DNA from: UBA12068 sp964452415
GTDB lineage: Bacteria; Patescibacteriota; Minisyncoccia; Moranbacterales; GWC2-37-73
Reading direction: 5' to 3'
DNA: 59,268 nucleotides
NCBI GenBank assembly: GCA_964452415.1
Contig: CAYVME010000002.1
Location: forward strand, 1 to 59,268
Below, in pieces: positions 34,305 through 43,211 of the stretch. Positions within the stretch are counted from its first letter, which is position 1. Every line of letters starts with the position of its first letter. The translations under genes and the position numbers were made by a program. Under the pieces are notes generated by a model. It was not told where the DNA came from and searched no databases. It saw nothing but the letters and a program-made list of their open reading frames with translations.

Positions 34305-34325
34305 TCTCTAAACAAAATTCCAACC

Positions 34326-36197
34326 ATGAAAAAATTCTCATTCATGCTTTTGCAAAATAAAAAAGCCAAAATAACACTGCTCTTTTTATTATCCTTGATC
34401 ATGTATTTTTCGTTCGGCTTCAATCATATTGGAAAATTTTCCACTGTCGATGAATTGCATTGGCTCTATGATCGCATTCCGCAATATTGGAAAGGCGTAA
34501 CTCAACAAAAATGGAAATTGACATACATTCATGAAAAACCAGGCATAACACTTGCCATAGTATCAGGAACAGGACTTCTTGAATTTGACAATCCATTAAA
34601 ATACGAAAAGCAAAACAATCCAGGAAAAACAAAGGAGACCATGTCCATGGAGAATTTTTACACAGCATTCAGACTTCCAATTTTGATCTTTAATGGTCTT
34701 TTTTCAATATTCTTCTTTTGGGTGATGAGGAAAATAACAAGGGATTCATGGATATCTCTTTGGTCATCAATATTAATTCTTTCCTCCCCGATTCTTCTTG
34801 GAATGACTCAGATGGTCAATTCAGATGCTCTTCTTTGGACATTCACCACTGCAACCATCCTCTCCTTTGTGGCACTGCTGAAAACATCCGAAAAAAAATT
34901 AGCCTTTCTGACAGCTCTTTTTCTTGGTCTTTCAGTTTTGACAAAATTCACTTCCGTAATCCTGATGCCGTTTCTCTTCGTTATTTCTTTCATCTTTTAT
35001 TTCGAAAAAATAAAAGATTGGCAAAAAAACAATAACGACTCGTCCAGAGAGATAATGAAAATATCCCTGAACTATCTTTCAATTATTCTTGGATCGATAG
35101 TCGTTTTTGCACTGTTGATGCCTGCAAGCATAATAAAACCAAAATATCTATACGAAGGAACAATAGGCTATCCAGGCATGGAATTTGTTCTTTGGCCTAT
35201 TCTTGGAATTCAAATTCTCATAATTATTGATGGCCTCATTTCCAAAAACAAAATAACCATAAACATAATAGCTTTTTTGCAAAAAATTTGGGAAAAATAT
35301 TCAAAAATAATCCAAATTTCATTATCCTTCTCTTTTATTTTGCTTTTGGTTAACTATGCTTTCGGTTCTGACTTCTTGGGCTTTGAAAAAATTCCTTTCG
35401 ATGCATACCAGGAGCCCATTTTCTATCAGCAAAATTGGCTGAAAAAGATGCTACTCGAATTCAGGCCTATAATTTTCTCCCTGACACCACTTGTCCTTTT
35501 TTCTGTGATATATGTTTGGATTAAATCAATCTTCAAACCAATCAAAGAAAATGTTCTGGTTGCCACCATATCCCTATTTTTCTTGATTTTCTGCGCAGCC
35601 GTAATTCAAGAGAAACTCTTAAACATAATCCGCTACAGCATAATAATATATCCACTGATGTCTGTTTTGGCTGCAATCGGGATAAGTGAACTACTCTCCG
35701 GCAAGAAAAATGAAAAAATAAGCAAAACATTTGTCACCATTATCATAATAGCCATAAGTTTTGTCAGTCTCTGGCAAATAAAGCCTTTCTATTTAAATTA
35801 CACAAGTGACCTACTCCCCAAGAAATATGTCATAACTGACGCCTGGGGATATGGAGGCTATGAAGCTGCACAATATCTCAACTCACTCCCTGACGCGGCA
35901 AATAAGAGTGTCTGGAGCGATAGCACCGGAGTTTGCGAATTTTTCATAGGCACATGCAGGAAATCAAAATGCGAATTTCAAGATGACAGCACAAAATTTG
36001 ACTATTTGGTTTTCAGCAGAAGAGGAGAAATTCTCTTTTCCAGAGAAGCTCTCACAGTCAAAAGCAGGCTCTGCAACCAAAACAAGGATATCTACGACAC
36101 CATTAGTAAAGGATATTCAAGCAAAGACAAAGCGATTTTCAATTTATCAATAGATGGAAGGCCAGCAAATTCAATCACAGTAGTAGAGGCGAGATAA
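34326..36197 (+). CDS. GT-C (GT39-like) membrane glycosyltransferase E
   Basis: 623 aa, tandem paralog of the preceding gene, 21 nt away. Seen: loop-1 motif IGKFSTVDELHWLYDR, KPGITLAIVSGTGLL, about 12 helices, and a C-terminal domain starting DAWGYGGYEAAQYLNSLP at residue 505, continuing with SVWSDSTGVCEFFIGTC and KFDYLVFSRRG. The two Cys in FIGTCRKSKC match Cys positions of the phosphoesterase modules but are absent from paralog D. A strong bidirectional terminator follows. Confidence 0.83.
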   Translation: MKKFSFMLLQNKKAKITLLFLLSLIMYFSFGFNHIGKFSTVDELHWLYDRIPQYWKGVTQQKWKLTYIHEKPGITLAIVSGTGLLEFDNPLKYEKQNNPGKTKETMSMENFYTAFRLPILIFNGLFSIFFFWVMRKITRDSWISLWSSILILSSPILLGMTQMVNSDALLWTFTTATILSFVALLKTSEKKLAFLTALFLGLSVLTKFTSVILMPFLFVISFIFYFEKIKDWQKNNNDSSREIMKISLNYLSIILGSIVVFALLMPASIIKPKYLYEGTIGYPGMEFVLWPILGIQILIIIDGLISKNKITINIIAFLQKIWEKYSKIIQISLSFSFILLLVNYAFGSDFLGFEKIPFDAYQEPIFYQQNWLKKMLLEFRPIIFSLTPLVLFSVIYVWIKSIFKPIKENVLVATISLFFLIFCAAVIQEKLLNIIRYSIIIYPLMSVLAAIGISELLSGKKNEKISKTFVTIIIIAISFVSLWQIKPFYLNYTSDLLPKKYVITDAWGYGGYEAAQYLNSLPDAANKSVWSDSTGVCEFFIGTCRKSKCEFQDDSTKFDYLVFSRRGEILFSREALTVKSRLCNQNKDIYDTISKGYSSKDKAIFNLSIDGRPANSITVVEAR

Positions 36198-36207
36198 AAG
36201 AAACGCT

Positions 36208-36240
36208 CAAAAAACGGTCCCAAGTGGGACTGTTTTTTTA
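36208..36240. terminator. Bidirectional intrinsic terminator
   Basis: AAAAAACGGTCCCA / TGGGACTGTTTTTT with a 2-nt centre. A-run and T-run flank the stem, so it can serve both the plus GT-C pair and the converging minus GT4-flippase gene. Confidence 0.85.
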
Positions 36241-36273
36241 ATAATCTTGAAAGGTAGACTTGATCAAATATTA

Positions 36274-38370
36274 CTAACTTGAAATATCATTTTCCTTTTT
36301 CTCTTGAAGATAAAAAGGCAGGGCAAAAAAACTGACGAACATCTGAATCACGCGTCCAAAAATTGCAATCGAAATTACAGCTTCTCCACTAACACCAAAC
36401 ATCCCAAAGAAAGTAAGGTAAGCCCACTCTTTGATGCCAATATTTCCAATACTGATGGGTATTGCAGAAACGATACTAACAATAGAAATAGCCACAATAA
36501 ATTCCGAAAAACCAATGTTGATGTGCAAATCCTGAAACAACATCCAAGTTGCCATGCCAACACCAATGAAATTATAGATTGCGCCCAACATTATCGTCTT
36601 GCCCAATATCTTATAATCCTTTCTGTATGTTCGGATATCCTGAAGCAAATCAATGACAGTCTTTGGCACAAAACGGACAACATGCCCCCAAATTGGCAAC
36701 ATACGCAACACAAACAAAAAGACTTCGACGCAAAGAGATGCAATAATAATCAAATTTATGGCCAACAAAATGGGATTCTGAATAACAGTATTAATATTGA
36801 ACAAACTAAAAACGAGTATCAAAACCATGACTCCGATAAACCCAGTTATCCTGTCCACCAAAACAGTGGAGGTCGCTTCCAAATATTTTCCACCATCAGA
36901 CTTCCCCATTCTATATGCGCGATAGGTGTCACCGCCAACGATTGAAGGGAAAAAATTATTAATGAATGTGCCCGTCAAATAAACCATGAAAACATCATAA
37001 AAATTTGTTTTTATCTTCTTAAAATCAAGAAATATTTTCCACTTATAAGATGACATTACAACACCAAAAGTATAAATGGCAGCAAAAGCAACCGCCCACC
37101 AAATGTCAATTTGACGGAAATCAGACACAACACCTTGCCAACTAATTTTCTTCAATATCCAAGCAATAAAACCCAAGGCAATCAAAATTTTCACAAATAT
37201 TTTCATTTTGTTGTTTTTTTTCTTGATATTTTTCTTGGCTCCCAATAAATTGTCAAAAAGCTTCGCATATTCAACAGCAACATTCTTCCAACTCATTTTT
37301 TCCGCCAATTGTCTGCTTTCCTGTGAGGCAATCTCCCTGAGCTTATGGTCAGAAATGAAACCTTCAATCCCCTGCTCAATCTCACGCGCCGAACATTTTT
37401 CAATCAAGATTCCTTGTTTGCCAACAATCTCCGCAGCGCCAGTTCTCGTGGTGATCATTGGAAGACCAGAGGCCAATGCTTCCTGGGTTACATTGCCCAG
37501 AGCTTCATTAAGCGATGGCAAAACAAAGACATGCGACCGTTGATACACTTTGACAATTTCTTCATGCTTGACCACACCCAAAAATTCTATCTTTTCTTCC
37601 AGATTGTTGTCTTTCGCATACTGTTGGTATGTTTGGCTGAGTGGACCATCCCCAGCAACCAAAAGCCTTGCATTTGGATATTTCACCGAAAGAGACGAGA
37701 AGGCTTCCAGCAAAAAATTCAAACCTTTTCTCTCAATCAATCTTCCCACAAAAAGAATGTTGAAGGTTTTTTCCTTGGCCAAAATTTCCTCATTCGGACG
37801 AAATTCTTCAACATCAATTCCATTATACAAAACACTAATCTCCTGTTTTTTTGATGTTTTCCTCGCAATATCAATCAAATCATTGCTCAAAGCAACAACA
37901 GCATTCGCTTTTTTCCAAACAATTTTGCTCAAATATTTGAAAAATATCAAATCAATAATGAAAAAACGCTTACTGTAAAATGGAACATCGCTTCCACGAA
38001 GACTCACGATGTATGGCAACCCCAGACACATTGCAATAAATCCACATGGTATTCCAAAAAAAGCCAACGACAAATCATATTTTTCTTTCTTGGCCAATTT
38101 TCGCGCAAACCAATACGCCCGCCATGAATAAACAAGCAACTCCTTGTTGCTTTGATAATGCAATTTGTCGGGATTTTTTCCAATAGGAAGCTTGTGTATT
38201 TTCACATTATCACCAACAAGCTCCAAATGATATTTGTCATCAATCGAAGAAGTCACAAAATCTATTTCCAGATCCTTCATTTTTGAATACTCCCTTAGCA
38301 AATAAAATGAAGCATTGCCAGCTCCCCCTCCAAGAGGTGGGAATTCATAATTGAAAAATAATATTTTCAT
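36274..38370 (-). CDS. GT4 glycosyltransferase fused to LPG-synthase-TM/flippase-like domain
   Basis: 698 aa, two domains. Residues 1-375 are a GT4 enzyme: FPPLGGGAGNASFYLLREY acceptor loop, VGRLIERKGLNFLLEAF, and a donor site with NEALGNVTQEALASG in place of EGFG...E. After a Lys/Asn linker (NIKKKNNK, 381-388) residues 390-690 form a membrane domain of the UPF0104/AglD/LPG_synthase_TM family with NFFPSIVGGDTYRAYRM, VDRITGFIG and IPISIGNIGIKEW. The order suggests a GT that hands its lipid-linked product straight to a translocase-like partner (inference). An in-frame Met at residue 389 (37206) could start a separate translocase. The GT4 half is paralogous to 41809-42975. Confidence 0.85.
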   Translation of the reverse strand: MKILFFNYEFPPLGGGAGNASFYLLREYSKMKDLEIDFVTSSIDDKYHLELVGDNVKIHKLPIGKNPDKLHYQSNKELLVYSWRAYWFARKLAKKEKYDLSLAFFGIPCGFIAMCLGLPYIVSLRGSDVPFYSKRFFIIDLIFFKYLSKIVWKKANAVVALSNDLIDIARKTSKKQEISVLYNGIDVEEFRPNEEILAKEKTFNILFVGRLIERKGLNFLLEAFSSLSVKYPNARLLVAGDGPLSQTYQQYAKDNNLEEKIEFLGVVKHEEIVKVYQRSHVFVLPSLNEALGNVTQEALASGLPMITTRTGAAEIVGKQGILIEKCSAREIEQGIEGFISDHKLREIASQESRQLAEKMSWKNVAVEYAKLFDNLLGAKKNIKKKNNKMKIFVKILIALGFIAWILKKISWQGVVSDFRQIDIWWAVAFAAIYTFGVVMSSYKWKIFLDFKKIKTNFYDVFMVYLTGTFINNFFPSIVGGDTYRAYRMGKSDGGKYLEATSTVLVDRITGFIGVMVLILVFSLFNINTVIQNPILLAINLIIIASLCVEVFLFVLRMLPIWGHVVRFVPKTVIDLLQDIRTYRKDYKILGKTIMLGAIYNFIGVGMATWMLFQDLHINIGFSEFIVAISIVSIVSAIPISIGNIGIKEWAYLTFFGMFGVSGEAVISIAIFGRVIQMFVSFFALPFYLQEKKENDISS

Positions 38371-38490
38371 ATAATAATTTTACAATATTCCTAAAGACCA
38401 AAAAGTATTTCTCTTTATAGACTTTATGGACTTTCAACTTTATGGACTTATTTAACAATCCTATCATTTTTCAAAGATTTCAACAAACAG

Positions 38491-38519
38491 TTGACACTTG
38501 TTCATTTTAGGTGTATAAT
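38491..38519 (+). promoter_or_regulatory. Perfect-consensus sigma-70 promoter
   Basis: TTGACA (38491-38496), exactly 17 nt, TATAAT (38514-38519). The 8-bp inverted repeat AAAGTGCA-CA-TGCACTTT (38534-38551) lies in the leader, about 10 nt after the expected start site, and AAAGGAGAGG (38567-38576) precedes the ATG. Confidence 0.9.
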
Positions 38520-38580
38520 AACAAGAACATCAAAAAGTGCACATGCACTTTAAAAACCAAGCAGTAAAAGGAGAGGACCA

Positions 38581-38868
38581 ATGTCCCTAAGAAAAACGGC
38601 ATTCTATGCCCTGGCCAGCGAGGGAACACGGCGTGAGCTTTTGCAAGTCAAAGCAGCACTTGACGACGCAATACACAATTTACCCAGGCGTCACGCAATT
38701 GAAAAGGATGGGAGCGGGAAAATGATTCTTTTCGTCAATATTTCCTTTGAGCCCTCAGATGAAACTCTCACCGCACTGAAGAAGTGCTATGTGAACGACG
38801 CCCATGGTTGGAGAGACATCCAGCATGCCAAAATGGCCTGCCATCAGCTTAAATTCTACGAAGCCTGA
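38581..38868 (+). CDS. Small soluble protein in an autonomous unit, unknown function
   Basis: 95 aa, not recognised. It appears globular, with helices at both ends and a central strand (GKMILFVNISFEP); two Cys and several His occur in the C-terminal third (CYVNDAHGWRD, KMACHQLKF). No signal or membrane helix. It has the strongest expression signals of the window: perfect promoter, strong ribosome binding site and a strong terminator. G+C of sampled 60-nt blocks is 52-53%, far above neighbouring genes, suggesting transfer. It reads opposite to the flanking glycan genes and is positioned like the gene at 43212-43505. Confidence 0.75.
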   Translation: MSLRKTAFYALASEGTRRELLQVKAALDDAIHNLPRRHAIEKDGSGKMILFVNISFEPSDETLTALKKCYVNDAHGWRDIQHAKMACHQLKFYEA

Positions 38869-38891
38869 CACAAAGCAACACCTGCAACAAA

Positions 38892-38930
38892 AAACGACCC
38901 GACGAGAAGTTCTCGGGTCGTTTTAATTTT
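38892..38930 (+). terminator. Strong intrinsic terminator
   Basis: ACGACCCGA with GAGAA pairs with TTCTCGGGTCGT around a tiny loop (small bulge), followed by TTTTAATTTT; 23 nt after the stop of the 95-aa gene. Confidence 0.88.
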
Positions 38931-39017
38931 ATCCTCTAAATTTACCGCTTCGCATTTTGTATTTCTGAGTTTTGCACTTTATAGACTTTATGAACTTTTG
39001 ACTTTATGAACTGTCCT

Positions 39018-40343
39018 TTACCTCCCTATCGAAAAATATTCAATCCCCAATTCTTTCATCTTTTTTGGTTCATACATCAAGCGACCATCAAAAATCATTG
39101 GTGTTTTCAAAAGTTTTTTGATTTGATCGAAATCTGGTGTGCGAAATTCTTTCCACTCAGTGATGATCAGGAGGGCGTCAGCATCTTTGAGTGCATCATA
39201 TTTATTTTCAAAATATGAAATTGCAAGATTTTCACCAAAATATTCTTCTCGCTGAGCCATTTGCATTGCTTCAGGATCATGCGCTTGAATTTTGGCTCCT
39301 CTTTTCACCAGCTCATTGATAATTGTGATTGCTGAAGATTCTCGCATGTCATCAGTCCCAGCTTTGAAAGCCAGCCCCCAAACTGCAAAAGTTTTTTCCT
39401 TCAAATCCTCGCCCAATTTTTCCACAACCATTTGCGACAAGACAAATTTCTGCTTCTCATTTGTATCCAAAGTTTGTTTCAACATCTCAGCATCATAACC
39501 AAAATCTTTGGCTGTTTTAATCAGAGCTTTCACATCTTTTGGGAAACATGATCCTCCGAATCCTGGACCAGCATACATGAAAGGCTCTCCAATTCTTGGA
39601 TCGGCGCCCATGGCTTTTCGCACATGGTCAAAATCAGCTCCCGCTTTTGAGCAAATGTTCGCCAAGTCATTATTCACAGAAATCTTTGCTGCCAAAAAAC
39701 AGTTCGAGGCATATTTCACAATTTCTGCAGTCTTGGCATCCATCGAAAAAAATCTTCCCTCTCGACGCATAAAAGGTTCATACAATTCTTGCATCGTCTG
39801 GGCGGTTTTGGCGTCATCGGTTCCCACCACCACGCGACTTGGCTCAAGAAAATCTTTAACCGCAGTTCCTTGTGCCAAAAACTCGGGATTGCTCACCACA
39901 TGAAATTCAATTTTTTCACCTCTCTTTTCCAACTCCTTGGAAATTTCCTTGGCCACCATTTCCGCTGTTCCAACTGGAACGGTTGATTTGTCCACAATGA
40001 TCAAAGGATGATCCATGAATTGCCCAATTGAAGTTGCCACACCCAAAACATGAGAAAGATCAGCGCTTCCATCTTCATTTGGAGGTGTTCCCACGGCAAT
40101 AAAAACGATGTCGCTTTTTTTGATCGCATCTTCAAAATTTGTTGTATATTCAAGAGTTTCATTTTTCAAATTTCTTGCCACCAACTCATCCAAGCCCTTT
40201 TCGTGAAGTGGCACTTTTCCACTTTTGAATTGCTCGACTTTTTTTGCATCCTTGTCCACACAAATAACCGTGTTCCCCATTTCTGCAAAACATGCTCCGG
40301 TCACAGAGCCAACATATCCAGTTCCAATAACACCAATTTTCAT
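39018..40343 (-). CDS. ugd: UDP-glucose 6-dehydrogenase
   Basis: 441 aa, standard length. Seen: Rossmann start MKIGVIGTGYVGSVTGACFAE, VDKSTVPVGTAE, and the catalytic Cys in GPGFGGSCFPKDVKAL, the form typical of UDP-glucose dehydrogenases (Ugd/TuaD/RkpK), followed by AFKAGTDDMRESSA at the subunit/UDP-binding interface. It makes UDP-glucuronate for uronic-acid-containing polymers. It is distinct from the WecC-type enzyme at 13106-14386, so at least two uronate donors could be made from this window. No clear Shine-Dalgarno. Confidence 0.93.
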   Translation of the reverse strand: MKIGVIGTGYVGSVTGACFAEMGNTVICVDKDAKKVEQFKSGKVPLHEKGLDELVARNLKNETLEYTTNFEDAIKKSDIVFIAVGTPPNEDGSADLSHVLGVATSIGQFMDHPLIIVDKSTVPVGTAEMVAKEISKELEKRGEKIEFHVVSNPEFLAQGTAVKDFLEPSRVVVGTDDAKTAQTMQELYEPFMRREGRFFSMDAKTAEIVKYASNCFLAAKISVNNDLANICSKAGADFDHVRKAMGADPRIGEPFMYAGPGFGGSCFPKDVKALIKTAKDFGYDAEMLKQTLDTNEKQKFVLSQMVVEKLGEDLKEKTFAVWGLAFKAGTDDMRESSAITIINELVKRGAKIQAHDPEAMQMAQREEYFGENLAISYFENKYDALKDADALLIITEWKEFRTPDFDQIKKLLKTPMIFDGRLMYEPKKMKELGIEYFSIGR

Positions 40344-40393
40344 AAGATTTAATATTATGCTAATTATACAAATAAATGCCCATCCACGAATTA

Positions 40394-40783
40394 CTAATCC
40401 TTGAATTCAGAATTTATAACTCTTTTAGGTTTAAGGTATTTTTCCCTAAAATTTACCAACAAGCCCAATTTTTTATTCAAGGCAATCAAATATCTTTTGG
40501 TCTGATAAAAATCAGGCCTCTCTATTAACCTTTTTACTTTAAGCTCTAGAATTATCAAGTCCTCAACTAAAAAATCAATTTTATTTCTATTCGCTTTTTC
40601 TCCTTCGAATGATGCGGGTAGAAATTTCTCTCTTTCAAATCTCAACTTTCTCTCTTCAAGTTTCTTTTCGAGCAAATCTCCATATTGTTTTTCATTACAA
40701 TATCTTCCAAGCTCATTTTGAACATCAAAAAGCGCTCCATTGATACCATACGACAGCTCAGCATAAATAAGCTCTTGCTTCAT
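40394..40783 (-). CDS. GxxExxY family protein
   Basis: 129 aa from the ATG at 40783; a TTG at 40795 in the same frame falls inside the R2 repeat and is less likely. The sequence fits the GxxExxY family, though the signature is degenerate (LGRYCNEKQYGDLLE: Gly, Glu and Tyr are kept at about the right spacing). KIDFLVEDLIILELKVK provides the Asp ... Glu-x-Lys pattern of a PD-(D/E)xK-like fold. Family function is unproven; members are often linked with surface glycan or mobile regions. It lies between Ugd and a GT2. Confidence 0.8.
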   Translation of the reverse strand: MKQELIYAELSYGINGALFDVQNELGRYCNEKQYGDLLEKKLEERKLRFEREKFLPASFEGEKANRNKIDFLVEDLIILELKVKRLIERPDFYQTKRYLIALNKKLGLLVNFREKYLKPKRVINSEFKD

Positions 40784-40787
40784 TTTT

Positions 40788-40828
40788 ATTCGCAATTAGT
40801 GGATTAGTATTTATTCGTGGATTGGCAT
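40788..40828. repeat. Dispersed repeat R2, copy 2
   Basis: 41-nt copy beginning ATTCGCAATTAGTGGATT. It overlaps the 3' end of the minus-strand GT2 gene and supplies its last codons, and it reaches to within 5 nt of the GxxExxY start. Confidence 0.85.
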
Positions 40829-41779
40829 CACATCCTTATTACTTCTCTTTCTGACAACATACATTGGCCTTCCAATCACTTCTTCGTGAATATTTGCAAC
40901 ATACAGAGCCAACAGGCCAATCGAAGACAGCAATATTCCAACCAAGAAAACCAACAAAATTGCCAAACCTTCAGCATCTGAAAATTTTGCAATCAAGAAT
41001 TGATTACGAAAAAAGTATCTCCCCACAAGAATGAAAAAGCCAACTGGCCCAGAAGTGACAACAATCAAAATCCCGAGATATCCCGCCAACTTGAGCGGAA
41101 ACAAACTCAACGAAACAAAACTGTTCATGGCCAATTTCAAAAGCATCCAAGTGGAATAACTTGCAGTTCCGTGCAAGCGATCTTTGGCATCAAAATTAAT
41201 ATACGCCCTCTTAAAACCGAGCCAGTCAATCAAAGCTCTGGTCATTCGACTTTTTTCAGTAAACTTATTAAATTCCTCAATAACAACCCTGTCAATCAAT
41301 CGAAAATCCGTTGCATTTGGAATAATTCTAATTTCGGCAATTTTATTTATGAGCTCGTAAAACAAAACCGAACCAACTCGTTTAATGAAACCCTCACTTT
41401 TTGAACTGTTGCGAACGCCAACCACCACTTCCGCTCCAGCTTCCCACTTGGCAATAAAATCCGGAATGAGCTCTGTTGGATGCTGAAGATCACCATCAAT
41501 CATGATGCAAGCATCCCCTTTACAATTATTGATGCCGGCGGTTGTGGCAAGCTCCTTGCCAAAATTACGCGAAAAATCAAGAAATCTCACTGATTCATCT
41601 TGGGCGGAAAGCTTCTCAATTTCAACCATTGTTCCATCCCTGCTCCCATCATTCACAAAAAGAATGTCAAAAACATATCCGTTCTCCAGTTTTGCAAAAA
41701 CTTTTTTCAATTCAGCATAAAGCGGAAGAATGTTTTCCTTTTCATTATAAACAGGGATAATTATTGTTATCGATTTCAT
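40811..41779 (-). CDS. GT2 polyprenyl-phosphate glycosyltransferase, GtrB/DPM1-like
   Basis: 322 aa. Seen: IIIPVYNEKENI, FVNDGSRDGT, the acidic IDGDLQHPTELIPDF motif typical of bactoprenol glucosyltransferases and dolichol-phosphate mannose synthases, and two C-terminal membrane helices (about 232-262 and 275-303). It should charge polyprenyl phosphate with a hexose on the cytoplasmic face. Its last five codons (MPIHE) and stop lie in the R2 repeat, and the 3' end resembles that of the GT2 gene at 43658-44596. Confidence 0.9.
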   Translation of the reverse strand: MKSITIIIPVYNEKENILPLYAELKKVFAKLENGYVFDILFVNDGSRDGTMVEIEKLSAQDESVRFLDFSRNFGKELATTAGINNCKGDACIMIDGDLQHPTELIPDFIAKWEAGAEVVVGVRNSSKSEGFIKRVGSVLFYELINKIAEIRIIPNATDFRLIDRVVIEEFNKFTEKSRMTRALIDWLGFKRAYINFDAKDRLHGTASYSTWMLLKLAMNSFVSLSLFPLKLAGYLGILIVVTSGPVGFFILVGRYFFRNQFLIAKFSDAEGLAILLVFLVGILLSSIGLLALYVANIHEEVIGRPMYVVRKRSNKDVMPIHE

Positions 41780-41808
41780 ATTAAAAAAATACTATACAGA
41801 AATTCAAT

Positions 41809-42975
41809 TTAGCTGTTAATTTTTCTTAAATTTCTAATTTTTTCATAAAGCTCGAAATATTGACCAGCCAAGCTTCTCCAGCTCAATTTTTCTGCCAATT
41901 TTTTGCTTTCCAAACTCAAGGATTTTTCAAGATCATGATCCAAGATTATTTTTTCAATTTTTTCCGCCAAATCATCTGGGTCTTTCATTCTCACCATCAA
42001 ACAATTAACGCCATCCGTCAAGAGTTCAGCAGTTCCCTCTGTATTTGTGGCAACAACAGCAAGACCACAAGCCAGAGCTTCGAGCGTTGAGTCGCTAATG
42101 CCATCAGCCAAAGATGTTGAAACAAAAACATTGGATTTTTGATAATATTTGAGCATATTTTCATGTGAAACCAATCCAGCAAATTCAACCTTTTCTCTCA
42201 AATCAAGACCCTGCACCAAATCTTCCAGAGACTGCCTTTCATTTCCATCGCCAACAACAACCAAGCGAGCATTCTCATATCGCCCAGAAAGAATCTTGAA
42301 AGCTTGAATCAAAAATCTGACTCCTTTCATTGGCGTCACTCGCGAAGCACAAATCATTGTGAATTGCTCAGAATTTCTCTTGTTTTCATCTGGGAAAAAT
42401 TCATCTGTGTCCACGCCATCATGAATGATTCCAATTTCTTTTTTTGGCTCAAGCTTCAATGCAAGTTCTTTCATTTTCTGACCATTTGCAACAACAAATG
42501 TTGCACCTTTCCAGATTCTCAAAATCATTGGAGTGATCCATTTGTAAAGCTTCGAAAATCTCTCATTGAAACCGGGAACATCTGATCCGCGAAGTGAAAC
42601 AACATATGGCAAGCCGAATTCCCACTTGAGAAGCATGGAAACGAATCCGCAAGGAACTGAAAAAAATGAATGTGACAAATCATAAGAATTTTTCTTGGCC
42701 AATTTCCTGGCGAACCAAAATGCATTCCAAGCATATGAGATCAACTCCTTTTTGGTTTGATAATGAATATTATCAACATTTTTTCCAACTGGAAGTCTGT
42801 GAATATTTATATTGTCCCCCATTTTCAGCAGATGATACTGCCCATCGATTGAAGCCGTCACAAAATCAATCTCGACTTCGGGATTCTTGGCATATTCTCG
42901 CAAAAGATGAAATGAAGCATTGCCTGCTTCCGTGCCCAATGGTGGAAATTTATAATTGAAAAATAGAATCTTCAT
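41809..42975 (-). CDS. GT4 glycosyltransferase
   Basis: 388 aa, closely similar to the N-terminal half of the fusion protein at 36274-38370 (same start MKILFFNY-FPPLG, NASF-LLREY, VSLRGSDVP), but without the membrane domain. Seen: ASRVTPMKGVRFLIQAF in the donor domain and LADGISDSTLEALACG where other GT4 enzymes have EGFG...E. The pair suggests duplication with gain or loss of the translocase half. It is divergent from the autonomous gene at 43212, the same arrangement as in its paralog. Likely cytoplasmic. Confidence 0.89.
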   Translation of the reverse strand: MKILFFNYKFPPLGTEAGNASFHLLREYAKNPEVEIDFVTASIDGQYHLLKMGDNINIHRLPVGKNVDNIHYQTKKELISYAWNAFWFARKLAKKNSYDLSHSFFSVPCGFVSMLLKWEFGLPYVVSLRGSDVPGFNERFSKLYKWITPMILRIWKGATFVVANGQKMKELALKLEPKKEIGIIHDGVDTDEFFPDENKRNSEQFTMICASRVTPMKGVRFLIQAFKILSGRYENARLVVVGDGNERQSLEDLVQGLDLREKVEFAGLVSHENMLKYYQKSNVFVSTSLADGISDSTLEALACGLAVVATNTEGTAELLTDGVNCLMVRMKDPDDLAEKIEKIILDHDLEKSLSLESKKLAEKLSWRSLAGQYFELYEKIRNLRKINS

Positions 42976-43124
42976 GAATTTTAGCCTATAAAGCTAAAAG
43001 CCTATGAAGTCCGTAAAGCATTTCACTTGATGGACTTGATGGACTCTGTGACTTGATGAACTTATTTCACAATCTTACCATTTTCCGACCCAAAAATCAA
43101 TTTTGCAATCAAAAACCACAGGTA

Positions 43125-43153
43125 TTGACAAAATCGCCATATTGTGCAATACT
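43125..43153 (+). promoter_or_regulatory. Sigma-70 promoter of the second autonomous small gene
   Basis: TTGACA (43125-43130), 17 nt, AATACT (43148-43153) preceded by TGTGC. A short palindrome TATTG-TG-CAATA overlaps the -10 region. GGAGG at 43201-43205 serves the ATG at 43212. Confidence 0.7.
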
Positions 43154-43211
43154 CACATGTGGCTCAAAACAGTTCTCAAGCAATCAAAAAAACACATACA
43201 GGAGGCAGGAC

